From Erodium maritimum (Eukaryota; Streptophyta; Magnoliopsida; Geraniales; Geraniaceae): DNA of 64,000 nt. The stretch is from NCBI GenBank assembly GCA_963921825.1, contig OY997589.1:84924523-84988522 (forward strand). Reading direction: 5' to 3'. Both the position numbers and the translations under genes were made by a program. Under the pieces are notes generated by a model. That model saw only the letters and a list, made by a program, of their open reading frames with translations, was not told the DNA's origin and ran no database searches. Of this stretch, positions 45,476 through 56,358 are shown one piece after another (the first letter of the stretch is position 1; every line of letters starts with the position of its first letter).

Positions 45476-46008
45476 TCATAATTCAATTATAAACTTTTTT
45501 CAACGGTAATCGTAACCGTCATATTAAATCAAAGAAAATCTTGACTCATAGCGGTATAATCAGAACATCGTCAATGTAAATTGGAAGTCCAAAACAACTT
45601 GGGACACAAAAGATGAATAAAAAAGAAAATGCCCATTAACCGAAATGCTCCATGTAGGTGCTCGGAGGGGGATGCTGTAATAGCTCCCGAAGACATTGGT
45701 ACAACGATCCCAAACGGTGAGCTAGGACAGAGCATGCCCATTTTCAGATGGTTGGGCCTGAGGCAGATTGTGTACTCTTTGAAGAATTTAGCGCACGTCA
45801 TCCTCCCTTGATTGATAATGTAGGGCTCCATAAACGCGAGGGTGCTGGCTCCCGAGATAGTTGAAAAATACATTGTCGGTACTTGGTGGTATCACTACCA
45901 CCATACGTACAATGAGGGCGATATTCACGGAAAACCTCTCGCTGAACCACTAGTTCCACATTGATTGTGGAGAGGATGCATGCCGCCCTTGGCCGATAAG
46001 CCCGATGC
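45476..46008. other. Non-coding DNA with a dispersed repeat shared with retroposon M
   Basis: Bases 45785-45910 resemble 19108-19230 (both contain CGTC-TCCTCCCTTGA-TGAT and TAGGGCTCC-TAAACG, in the same orientation). A minus-strand frame (45873-45571) is probably incidental. No host gene is seen. Confidence 0.5.
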
Positions 46009-47454
46009 TCGAGCACTTGTCTGATGAGATTTTAATCCATCAATCTGCGTATATTGAAAAGATCTTGAAGCACTTTAGCATGGATAATGCTCATCCACTC
46101 AGTAATCCAATGGACGTCCGATCTTTAGATCCAAAGAAGGATCCATTCCGTCCTAAAGAAGCAGATGAAGAATTACTTGGTCCTGAAGTGTCATATCTAA
46201 ATGCTATTGGGGGTTTGTTGTATTTGGCACAATGTACACGACCTGATATATCATTTGTAGTAAATGTACTTGCCAAGTTTAGTTCAGATACCACCAGAAA
46301 ACATTGGAATGGTATTAAACATATATTTCATTATCTGAGCGGAACTAGAGATTTGGGAATATTATATTCTAAGTCCAAGGGGAGCGGTGGTCTGGTTGAA
46401 TATGCAGACACATGTTATTTATCAGACCCTCACAAAGCTCGCTCCCAGACAGGATATTTTTTCACCTGTAGTGAAACAACCATTTCCTGACGCTTTACAA
46501 AACAAACTTTGGTTGCAACATCCTCAAACCACTTTGAAATTGTGGCGTTACGTGACACTAGCCGAGAATGTGTGTTCTTGCGATCTATTATCAAGCATGT
46601 ACTATGCTCGATTGGATCTCCTCCGCCAAACTCTCTTTCCATTATATATGAAGACAATGCAGCTTGTATTGTTCAAGTAAGAGAAGGCTATATCAAAGGA
46701 GATTGGATCAAGCATATCTCTTCGAAGTTCTTTTATACTCATGAGCTCTAAAAGAGTAATGAGATATATGCCAAACAGATTCGGTCCTGCGAGAATCTAA
46801 CTGATTTATTTACTAAAACCCTGCCGACATCTACCTTTGAGAAGCTAGTATACAGGATCGACATGCGTCGCCTTAGCAAGAAACCAAGGTAACCTGCCTG
46901 AAGTTAGAGGGAGACAAGTTTTGTGCGTTGCGCTCTTTTTCTCTTATCCAAGCTTTGTCCCACAGGGTTTTCTAGGAAAGGTTTTTAACGAGGCAACATC
47001 AAGCACAACATCAAGCACAACTTCAAACACATCTTGTGCGTTGCACTCTTTTTCCTTACAGTTTTTGTCCTATCGGGTTTTCCTGAGAAGGTTTTTAACG
47101 AGCCAACTTCAACTTGAAGCACATTGTGGTATCCAAGGGTGAGTTTTATGAAGTGACGTGTCAATGCCATGTGTGGCCACAACAATGTACATGGCACCAC
47201 TTCTTGCATGTTGGTAGTGTATGTGGTAATGTCTCATGTGTTCTTGGTTCCTTTAAATAGAGGTGTCAACTCCTTGTATTTGACACAACACAACTCATAT
47301 AAATAATACCATATTGTAAAAAGCTCACAAGAAATAAAAGTTTTATCTACTTCCAATCTCAAGTGTTTTTCTTGTTTGCTCGGTAACCAACCCGTAGACA
47401 CCAACCTTGCTCGGTGTCTTGCTGTTGGTTCCTTCCAAACTCGATTTTACAACA
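46009..47454 (+). mobile_element. Second Ty1/copia fossil, 3' end with LTR
   Basis: Remnants of the end of the copia reverse transcriptase and of RNase H (about 46009-46880), two tandem copies of an approximately 120-bp block before the LTR (46919-47140), and a purine-rich tract next to a 3' LTR (47144-47454). It is the same family as the fossil at 10-13.6 kb. The 5' part is missing. It is broken in a few places and looks old. Confidence 0.8.
47144..47454 (+). repeat. 3' LTR of the second copia fossil
   Basis: About 311 bp, from TTTTATGAAGTGACG to CGATTTTACAACA, aligned with 13261-13611 by the CCTTTAAATAGAGGTG TATA-like box and the ACCAACCCGTAGACACCA stretch. Confidence 0.65.
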
Positions 47455-48640
47455 ATCTTTAATTTTATATCACAATCTCTCTCGTTTTGATTATTCTGTT
47501 TCGAAATATAACATTTTAATGTTAGCACGATCTCGTGGAGGCTAAAGTCTAGAGTTTTGGTGCACGGTTTAATCTCCAAACCAACTTATCACATCAATGT
47601 CACGTAAATCTAATACCACATTTCCTCAAAGCTCATGATTATTATACAGCTACTCTCTCCTCAATCTCTCAACCAAACTCGTGTTATTTTAATCTCACTC
47701 TTACATTCCATGATTAAATAACTAAACCTAATTTGGCAACACCAGCAAAAGACGATGAAAATTTGAAAGCTTTCAATAAATGGTTAGGGGAGAGATAGAG
47801 ATTGCTTCACCATTGAAGCTTGATAGCAACACCTTACCAATCATGTAGGTACCATGTATTGATCACGAGACACAAGACGAATCAAATCACAAGTTAAAAC
47901 GACGACAACGCATTTCAATTCCCATACCAAACGACATTATTAGTAGAAACCAATGCTTGATTAAGTTTTGCACAAAAGAGGATAAACCCAACAACCGTAG
48001 GAACAAGGAGGTCTCAACTATTTTCATTAAGCACCCAAATCACTAGAAGCAATGCACCATAATTGTATTCAATACTTGAGTGTTACATCTCTCCTTCCAA
48101 ACAATATATACCCATGTCTTTAATACAAACTAAGAACTATTATAAGTTATTAGATCAAATTAATCCATCCATCCATAAGTTTTAGGGAAGGTTTTGATGA
48201 TAAAAATAAATTTACTGTTCATGTCATTAATGATTCCTTTTCTAATATGAATCTTCTATACTATGCATTATTACTTAAATATAATTGTATTACGCATTCG
48301 ATTCGTCGTCTATGACTCTCTATCCGTCGGACAATAACATCGTCGACGGATGCTTCTGTCGACCAAGTCATGTCGCTTAACAACATTACATATATCCAAA
48401 ACATATGTCAATGAGAAAGTACATAACCGATCGATATATCCTGTCGGTGAGGCCCCAGACCTGACTAACAAAATCGAGTATTTTTCCAACAATTCTTGAA
48501 ACCGCTAGTGAAAAGTGGGTTTTCACCGTCGGTGAAATCATCAGACCTTACCGACGATGACCACAATACCATCGTATAAAATCGATTTTTACAACAATAA
48601 TACTAAATATAATAATTGTAAATGATCACTAATTTACAAC
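47455..48640. other. AT-rich DNA without gene; upstream region of the AGP gene
   Basis: No coding frame. The stretch 48300-48600 holds inverted CGTCGACG and ACCGTCGGTGA / TACCGACGATG motifs that look transposon-derived, but no borders could be set. Confidence 0.45.
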
Positions 48641-48661
48641 ATAAGTACAAGTATGTTTACA

Positions 48662-48671
48662 TATATATAAG
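48662..48671 (+). promoter_or_regulatory. TATA box of the AGP gene
   Basis: TATATATAAG lies 45-54 bases upstream of the ATG at 48716, a suitable distance for a short plant leader. Confidence 0.55.
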
Positions 48672-48715
48672 TATCAATCCATGCTATGATAATATTGATC
48701 ACTACCCACAAAAAA

Positions 48716-49875
48716 ATGGATTACATGTTGAGAGCTTTCATCTTGGCCTGTCTTGCCTTTCCTATGGCCGTTCATGGCCAAGGACCAGCAGCTTCACCAT
48801 TGCCTAGTACAAACCCTAACCCACCTGTTGCGGCGGCTCAGCCACCGACGGTTGTCGTGGCCACCCCTCCCGCCACCGCAACCACCCCCGTTCCACCACC
48901 GGCTCCAAAAGTTGCACCCGTTTCACCACCGGCTCCAAAAGCCTCTCCGGTGGCATCACCGACTCCAAAACCCTCTCCGGTGGCATCACCGACGCCGAAA
49001 GCCTCCCCGGTTGCATCACCGGCTCCGAAAGCCGCACCGGCCTTGAGCCCGGTCTCGGCTCCATCTCTGCCGCCAGCACCGGCCACCACCCCTCCGCCGC
49101 CACCAAAACCGGCTCCGACACCTGCTCCGGTGAAGGCAACACCACTCCCAGCTCCGGTGCCGGCGCCGGTCGCCAGTCCACCCGCTCCAACCCCGGTATC
49201 GGTGCCCACACCGGCTCCGGCTCCGGCGAAGCACAAGAAGAAGAAGCATCACAAGCACAAGAAGCATCACGCGCCGGCACCGGCACCGACGGTTCAAAGC
49301 CCTCCGGCACCGCCTGCAAAAGCAGATCCAGAGGACATGGTTCCGGCGCCGTCGCCGAGTCTTGACTTGGTAACACCTCCGATCACTTTAAATCACATTG
49401 GGTAACCGTGGGTCCTAACCCTCTTCTTGAGGTTTGTTTTGGTGATGTTAACTGGGCTTGATCTTTTTTTGTACTTCCCAACTATGAACTTTGTATTTTT
49501 TGCGTAAACTAACAATTTCCGTCTATTTTGACGATTCCGTTAAAAAAATGTTAATGTCATCTGACCAACACGTGTCAAAAACATAACGGAATCCGTTAAA
49601 ATAAACGGAAATTGTTAGTTTTCGTAAAAAAAAGATCAAACGTAGTTGGGAAGTGAAAGAAAAGATCAAGTCCAGTTAAGATCGCTAAAACAAACCTCAA
49701 AGAGGACTAGGACCCACCAATCACATTTCATCAGTAGCTTGTAAATGGGTTTTTTCTTAAATAACGATGTATTTTTTCTGGATCGCAGAATGGAGTAGCT
49801 TCGTATGATCAAGGGAGGCTTGGGAGTTTGGTGAGGATTGGATTGACCATTGCCATTCTTCTGGCTGTTGCATAA
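48716..49875 (+). CDS. Lysine-rich classical arabinogalactan protein, GPI-anchored, 246 aa
   Basis: Exon 1 is 48716-49369 (218 codons) and exon 2 is 49789-49875 (28 codons plus stop). The phase-0 join sits at GACTTG/GTAACA and ATCGCAG/AATGGA. Residues 1-21 are a signal peptide (MLRAFILACLAFPMAVHG, then Q). Repeats of APKASPVASP and PAP type suit hydroxyproline O-glycosylation with arabinogalactan. A Lys/His block (KHKKKKHHKHKKHH, about 171-186) marks the lysine-rich AGP17/18/19-like subclass. Exon 2 gives the GPI signal: NGVASYDQG, then hydrophobic IGLTIAILLAVA. The product should sit on the outer plasma membrane or in the wall. The start at 48716 was chosen over 48686 because the signal peptide follows directly. 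The intron holds a MITE; if it is retained, the protein ends VTPPITLNHIG without a GPI signal. Confidence 0.92.
49400..49718. mobile_element. Mutator-type MITE in the AGP intron
   Basis: A 319-bp foldback with arms of about 150 bp (TGGGTCCTAACCCTCTTC at left against TGGGTCCTAGTCCTCTTT from the right). It has a perfect 9-bp TSD AATCACATT (49391-49399 and 49719-49727). It fills most of the 419-bp intron. Confidence 0.9.
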
Positions 49876-50127
49876 TAGTTCAAGGAGATTTTTTTTTTTC
49901 ATAAGAGGGTGGGTTTATTATTTTACTAAAAAAAATGAGATGATTATTTCACATGTACAACAGAGGTAATAAGAATATCAATTCATCGTTTGAATGAAGT
50001 TCTAAACATTTTTGTATTTCAATTCTGTCTTGAAATCAATACTCGATGGCTATGGTTAAGGTATAGGATACTAAAATATAGGCACAAATATTTCGGTGGG
50101 GGCTTATCTCTCAAAAGAAAATCCTAA
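49876..50127. other. 3' flank of the AGP gene
   Basis: AT-rich; T- and A-runs at 49890 and 49925. No further gene. Confidence 0.4.
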
Positions 50128-50712
50128 ATGGCAACCTTGACTTGCAGGAACCGCCGCCACTGGTGGCTTCTCGAGCTGTCGGTGGAGGCTTGCCCTCTGC
50201 AATCACCCGAGGTCCGTACTCCTCCGTTAAGGTGTTCTGCCGTCACCGTCAAGGACCCTGTGTCCTCTTTGTCTTGGCGCCGTCATCACCGACGGCCTCT
50301 CGGACTCCAGCCTCGAGGGTTGCCTGTGAAAGTGTGCCCTCTCAGTCAGTCAGCCATCCCCTTGGCTTCCTCTCTTCTCTTCCCCTGTTTCTTGTCTCTT
50401 CCTCAACCCCAGACCTCCTCCTCATCGGGCTGCAATCGGGCCACTCGTTCTCTGCTTGTCGTCGGCCTCCTCCTCTTTTCGCGGGCGGCCGTTTGTTGCA
50501 GTGGTCGTCCTCTCCTCCCTAGATCGAAGTCCCCTTCGCCCATGGATGTCAGATTTGGCGAGATTGGCTTCCCAACCATGCCGTCCGAATACCCATCCCT
50601 CTCATCCTCTACATCTGGATCTAGGGTTCCGGAAAACCCAGGTTCTACCAGACTTGGACATCATCGTCAGACATCACCTATAAATACAACAACATTCAAA
50701 AAATACTCCTAA
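50128..50712 (+). mobile_element. GC-rich retroposon-like 5' segment J
   Basis: CGCCGCCACTGGTGGCTTC and later GCCGTCATCACCGACGGCC resemble the leaders of copies D, E and F. A 194-codon frame spans it but is low-complexity with no recognised domain, and the same composition gives frames in other registers. No A-tail or TSD is clear, so the borders are tentative. Confidence 0.4.
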
Positions 50713-51194
50713 AAATAGATTTTCTTATTAGAGAACCCACTGAAGTAAAAGCTCAAGTTGATCGTTGAAAGCTTAATCATGATTTTATATTCTACCACAC
50801 GTCCTCACGAAAAAATCGATTTACGGGTTTTTGGAGACGAATTATCTAGAAGAAAAGAGATAAAAGATGGCTCATCAATGCAAATTAGATAAATGGAGGA
50901 GAAACTAATTTTTCCTTTTGTAGATACTGGGGTGTGAGCTCGTGTCTGTGCAATATAGAGCTCTGATATCATATTAGAGGACCAACACAACTAAAAGCTC
51001 AAGCTGATACTTGAAATCCCATATTCAAACACTTCCAAACAACAGATAGCGGGGAAAAATGCAGAGGAGCACAAGCTAGGTGCCACGAAAAGTGCCAATA
51101 AGGATACCGTGAGTGACAACAAAAAAGAAGTAGAAACACCAAAACCATAGAAAAGGAGAAGAAAAACAGAGAAAGGAGAGAAGAGTGAAAGACC
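50713..51194 (-). mobile_element. Possible LTR-retroelement remnant
   Basis: On the minus strand TGATATCAGAGCTC (50953-50966) resembles the initiator-Met tRNA primer site that follows many plant LTRs. The adjoining 36-bp stretch (AAAAGCTCAAG, TGAT, TTGAAA) occurs twice, near 50745 and 50990. No coding remnant was found. Old and fragmentary. Confidence 0.3.
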
Positions 51195-52079
51195 GGTAGT
51201 GTCACGCCCCAAATCCGGTTTTGACTGGACTCGAGACGTGAACTAAAATATAATCATAAATAAAATAAGTTAAAGTGAAATAAGCTCCAACAATGGTTCA
51301 AACTCATAAATCCTGATAATAAGAGTCAAATGCTCAAGTACCACAATAAAACGAAGTTTAATACAAAAGAAGGTACGTCACTAAACAACCCAAAAATAAG
51401 GACTCTCGCCAGGCTCCCCCAGCTCTGAGACGTCCTCTAAACCGACTCACGATCAAAACCTGTACAATAGTAGAAAAGAGGGATGAGCTTTCGCTCAGTA
51501 GGAAAAAGTAGTTAAGGGGATGAGCTATCCGCTCACCACCACGGGTAACCGTCCAATTAGGGCATACTAGTAAGCACCATAACTACGAATCAATTAAACA
51601 AGTAATCCAAGATAACGCTTGACCCTCACTCGGGTACAACCCGTAAATCGACCTCGACACTGAACCGAACTCATGCATTTCGTCTCAACTATGCTCTCAG
51701 CACCCGTCACTTAACAATTCTCAATGGACAACGCCCACGGTCATCTCACAACCGACCACACGTGCGAACTCGCACGACCATACACTGAACTCAGGTATAA
51801 CTGTATATCAAATGCACAGAAGATCACATAGCATGCATAAGCAATCACAACAGCCAACACAGATCAACACACAGAATAATATGATTAGCAATCATTGCCA
51901 CCTATGGTATTCCAGAACAATGCGCCGGCCGCTAAAGCCCGGCTCATCACGTCGTCCGAACTCGACATCGGCCTGGACATCTTCCCGGAGCATAGCATCG
52001 GGGTACAACTCATAATATAGCGGACCGCAATCCTTCGTCGGTCGGGTATATCTTCCCGTAGTACGGGGTATAAATCACA

Positions 52080-52480
52080 TAACACATACCATCCTGGGGT
52101 ACGGTATAAACATTGCTATGGAATACCCTCCTCGGCTCTTGATCCCCTGTACCGTAATCGCACATGCAACACAGGTATCGCACCGGAACCAATCCTCGGC
52201 CTGGATATCCTATATCGGAACCCTCCACGGTATAGATATCATACCGGAAGCCTCAGTCTAGATATCTATATCGGAACCATCCATCGATATAGATATCGTA
52301 CCAGAACACACCGCCTCGGAACATATCGTGCCGGAACAGCCTCAGCTACGATATCGCACCGGAACAACATCCTCAAACATATCGCCTCGGAACATATCGT
52401 GCCGGAACAACATCAGCCACGATATCGGACCGGAACAACATCCTCAAACATATCATATCGAACATATCACACCGGCATAC
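52080..52480. repeat. Minisatellite-like array in solo LTR A
   Basis: Imperfect units around ATATCG, ACCGGAAC and CATCCTC recur, for example GCCTCGGAACATATCGTGCC at about 52310 and 52385. Confidence 0.65.
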
Positions 52481-53099
52481 CATACCGAACAGTCTTACCG
52501 AACACAACACATCGGTCTATCAATCACCCGATCATATCACAAAGTCTGACACATATCGTAAACAATAACTCACACCAACATTCACCACGTTCTCATAGCA
52601 TATCATGATCCTTGATTCAACCACGGACATACCACATATCACAACAAACACAACCAACACGCAATCATACGAGCCCAACCAGGGACCCACATGTGAAACT
52701 ACAGCACAACAATTTCCACACTTACGAGCACGACCTAGCCCGCAAGTGGTTCCATCTTTATATGACTACGCTAGTTATTCACATCCTACATACGATTCTA
52801 TATTATATCGATTGTTCATAACCTATATGCATACTAGTAACTTTCCGCAATTAAATCGGTATTTCGCTACTTTTCCCTACCTCAATCGCTATCCAAACGC
52901 AAGCCAACGCGAGTCGCTCAATAGCCTCCTCCGCCGTGCTCGGGAACAACGTCTAAGATCACAAGTAATACGAGAATTAGTAGTAATTCAAGGGCGGTTT
53001 AAAGAGAAAAAAAATCCCAATTTAACCCCCAATAAGCTCGGTTGTAGAAAACCTTTCTAATTTCCCGAAAACGACTAAAATGGGCCCAAAAGGCCCAAT

Positions 53100-53240
53100 T
53101 CTGATCCATCGCGGTTCGGGTCACGGAGCCTTGACGGACTCCGTGACGGATCGGGTCAAGGAACTGTGATGCTCACCGTCACGGAGCCGTGACGCACTCT
53201 GTCACGGTCCCCGTCACGGATCCGTGACGGGTCTGACAGT
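53100..53240. repeat. CACGG/CCGTG palindrome cluster in solo LTR A
   Basis: About ten CACGG or CCGTGA words within 140 bp, including GTCACGGAGCCGTGACG and GTCACGGATCCGTGACGG. The cluster lies beside the point where GC-rich passes to AT-rich DNA. Confidence 0.85.
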
Positions 53241-54147
53241 TCCGTCCTTCTTCTTCCTCCAGCTTCTTCTCCACGAAATCAAACCCCCAAAACTCCATTT
53301 TTATCAACCAAAAACCTCCAAATCAGTCCCATAAACCTCAATACTTCAACACCCATGTTGGGTTTCATCAAAACAACAAAAACCTAATTGATTTCTATTA
53401 AAATCTCCCACTTTTCTCCATAAATCAATCATCTAAACAACAAACAACCTACATCCATGGAAACCCAACCTAGTTCAAGGTTTTACTATCAAACCCATAA
53501 CTTAAACTTCATCAAAGTGAGTTTTGATTGAAGGTTTACCTTAGGAATTAGAGAGAGGAAGAGGAATATGAAGTTTTTGAGGAGATTTGAGATGAAAATC
53601 AAGCCAAGGTCTCCCTTTTCTCTCCTTTCTTCTTCTTCTTAAAGCTTCAATGGTGTTTTTCTCTCTCTCTCTCTCATCTCTTGGAATTTTCGGCCAACAT
53701 TAGCAAAATAGGCTGAATTGTGCTCCAAACTAGCCTTTAACCTAGGGTAGAAAAGACCACCTTGTCCCCTAGCTCCCTTCCTTCTCTTTGGGCCCATATG
53801 AGGGCAAATGAGTCTTTCTAGACCCATTACTTCTCCTCCAAGCCACTATGGACAAGTGTCCATGTGGGGTCCACCTTTACCCTTAATAATTTCCAGCACA
53901 TTTAAATTAAGTCGACTTAGTCTCTAATTTGACCCCGTTTGACCCGCGGTTGACTTTTTCACAAAAGTAGTCATTAGAAAGGAAACGACCCAACTAAGCT
54001 AACCGTAATGACGACTAAGCTTTTTGGGTCCTAGAAAGGTCCTGAATGACTCCCGGAGTCATCGGTTGACTTTTCTGGCGGAAAGTCAACTTTCCCCAAA
54101 TTTCACCAGTTCGACCGGTGTCGACCGGGGGCGGTTCTTACAGATAG

Positions 54148-54420
54148 CTACCATGGCACTCGAACGGCCACATGAGCCACCTAAAATGACGGACCAAAGG
54201 AAGGAAGTCGAAAACGAGAAGATATTTTGAGAGTTACTTTTTCACGAGTTTGTAGTCTTAGATACAAATTATCTTAGAATGTTAAATCATTACTAAACCT
54301 TTGTCTACCAGCTTAAGCTTATTATTAATTATAGATATGTTAAATATCGAAACCTACTCTTAATTATTGGTCACGATCACTACACTCCCCAACGTTCCAA
54401 ACTGACAAATGGACTACCTT
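54148..54420. other. AT-rich spacer
   Basis: No gene or repeat border seen. Confidence 0.4.
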
Positions 54421-54735
54421 AAGCATTGGTCACACGATTTTGTTAGTAAAAATAGACGAAATATTTCATTCTCTTAGACATATGACCTCAAGTGTCATAT
54501 AATAGATGGTAAAATGACGTTTTTCCTTAATTATTTGATCTCTACATTTTATAAGGAACATTACCATTGTACCCTCATTATTGTTCCTTATAAAATGTAT
54601 AGAGGTCAAATACTTAAAGGAAGAAAATGTTATTTTATCGTCTATTGTATAACATTTGAAGTCATATGACTAACAGAATAAAATGTTCCATCTATTTTTA
54701 TCAAAAAATTCGAGTGGTTAATACTTTAGATAGTG
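54421..54735. mobile_element. Foldback element with long inverted arms
   Basis: Left-arm pieces (GTAAAAATAGACGAAATATT, then ATTTTATAAGGAACA) return inverted on the right (TGTTCCTTATAAAAT, then CTATTTTTATC). The arms are about 130 bp with a short centre near 54575. The borders and TSD are uncertain. Confidence 0.6.
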
Positions 54736-54799
54736 TATTTTTCATTTTAAAATGTTGAATAGTATAATGTTTGTAACCAATACTTAAAGATAATTTTTA

Positions 54800-55272
54800 G
54801 GGAAATATCATATTGGTACCCTTAACTATACGTTTTTAACACATTGGTACGCTTAACTAATTTAATCACTAAAAAGGTACCTTAAGTTTCCAATCAGTAA
54901 CACGTTAGTGTTTTCCGTCCATTTTTGGACGGAAAATGGTCATGTGCAATGCACATGACCTTAAACTTTCAAAAAAATGACAAAAATACCCCTCTTAGTC
55001 CAAACCCTAATTATTCTTTTACCTTATTTCTCCTACGCAACCTTCATCTCCCCCTTTTTATTTCATACATACGCCTCCTTCATTCTGTTTCTCCTTCATT
55101 TTATTTGAAAGTTTAAGGTCATGTGCATTGCACATGACCATTTTCCGTCCAAAAATGGACGGAAAACACTAGTGTTACTGGAAACTTAAGGTACCTTTTT
55201 AGTGATTAAATTAGTTAAGGGTACCAATGTGTTAAAAACGTATAGTTAAGGATACGAATATGATATTTTCTT
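54800..55272. mobile_element. 473-bp inverted-repeat MITE with 9-bp TSD
   Basis: Arms of about 180 bp contain GGTCATGTGCAATGCACATG and GTCCATTTTTGGAC and are almost perfect inverted copies around a spacer of about 120 bp. The perfect 9-bp flank TAATTTTTA occurs at 54791-54799 and 55273-55281. The size and TSD fit a Mutator-type MITE. It ends about 220 bp before the start codon of the peptide gene. Confidence 0.85.
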
Positions 55273-55608
55273 TAATTTTTAATATTTACCCCATTATAGA
55301 TTATAATCTCTAGTGTACCAAGTCTCCTATTGCCAAACCCATTATGTTGGGCTTAAACGTGTGATCCACGTTGCAATCAAATGCAAAACGAAAGTGGGAG
55401 AAGAATTGGAGTCAGTCCGTCAACCAACAAGACCAACAAGTGTTATTATAACTAGAGAGAACTAACAGTCCCAATTCTTTAGCACTCAACACATGACGAA
55501 ACCTAAGACATTGCTAATCATCGTAGTCCTAATAACACTCCTTCCCATGTCCACAACGGCCCGGAGATTATCAGGTGAGTGAGTTTGAACACGATTGTTC
55601 CACTCTTA

Positions 55609-55914
55609 GAGCAGCTCCAACGGGTCGTGTCTACCCGTCGTGTCTGGCGTAGGCACGGCCCTGACACGACGCGTAGACACGGCTGGTCGTGTCTACCCGT
55701 CGTCTATGCAGTGTCGTGCTACTGGTCGTTGCTGAATCTAGCAACAACGCCATATAGTGTCTACCAACCATTTTGTTCCAAAAATGCTTCCTACCATGGC
55801 TTTAGACACTGCACCATTGGAGGAGTAGTGTCTGGAAGCAGTGTCAGGAAGCCAAATAGCACTCCTTGACACTGCTCCTTGACACTGCACAATGTCTAAC
55901 CATTGCAGATGCTC
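55609..55914. mobile_element. Tourist/PIF-Harbinger-type MITE in the peptide gene intron
   Basis: A 306-bp element with ends GAGCAGCTCCAACGG and, reverse-complemented from the right, GAGCATCTGCAATGG. It is flanked by the 3-bp TSD TTA (55606-55608 and 55915-55917). The interior repeats the words GTCGTGTCTACCCGTCG and GACACTGC. Confidence 0.85.
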
Positions 55915-56197
55915 TTATCGATAGTTTTTTTTGGAGAAACATTCATAATATATCATCAAAAGATCTTTTTAACACAAATGTATCGTCGGATGTATAAATA
56001 CATTTCTGGAAAGAAAATGAGGACAACACGTTTTACTAGAAAAAAGATCGTCGGATGACATATTATAAAAGTTTTGTATTGTCTATATATGAGCAATTTG
56101 ATGATTGCCCTAAAATAACTCGATTGATTCGTTTCGTTCATGTGCAATAGCTCATGAAAATGGTAGCGGAAACGGTGGATCAAAAATAAGAGCCAAG

Positions 56198-56305
56198 GGA
56201 AGTGACTCAAAAACTGATCAATCAGCGATGGGTGGAAGTTGCACAAAATTGGATCAATCAACGATGGGTGAAAGTCACTCGAAAACGGATCAATCAGTGA
56301 TGAGT
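56198..56305 (+). repeat. Three 36-bp coding tandem repeats in the peptide gene
   Basis: Units start at 56198, 56234 and 56270, with a partial fourth at 56306. Each encodes 12 residues with DQS at its centre. Confidence 0.9.
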
Positions 56306-56358
56306 CGAAGTCACTCAAAACCCGGTTCCGTGAATCATCGTTACAAGGGCGATCCTTG

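Larger units (their letters stand above)
51200..54142 (-). mobile_element. Solo LTR A of a long-LTR retrotransposon (Ty3 type suspected)
   Basis: On the minus strand it begins TGTAAGAACCGCCCCCGGTC and ends CCGGATTTGGGGCGTGACA (2943 bp). Flanks GGTAG (51195-51199) and GATAG (54143-54147) match at 4 of 5 positions. There is no internal region or second LTR. Start, end and long inner stretches match copy B (56359-58992). The GGGGCGTGACA end and great length recall Tekay/Del-type chromovirus LTRs, which is inference. It includes the CACGG palindrome cluster and a repeat array, and looks older than B and C. Confidence 0.75.

Noticed and set aside
45571-45873. 100-codon minus-strand frame as a gene
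   Set aside because: It overlaps a dispersed repeat shared with retroposon M and has no recognisable domain or gene context.
48300-48600. CACTA-type element suggested by ACCGTCGGTGA-like words
   Set aside because: No CACTA termini and no 3-bp TSD could be located.
48816-49376. Long minus-strand frames opposite the AGP gene
   Set aside because: They are shadows of Pro/Ala-rich, GC-rich coding DNA. The plus frame has signal peptide, lysine block and GPI exon.
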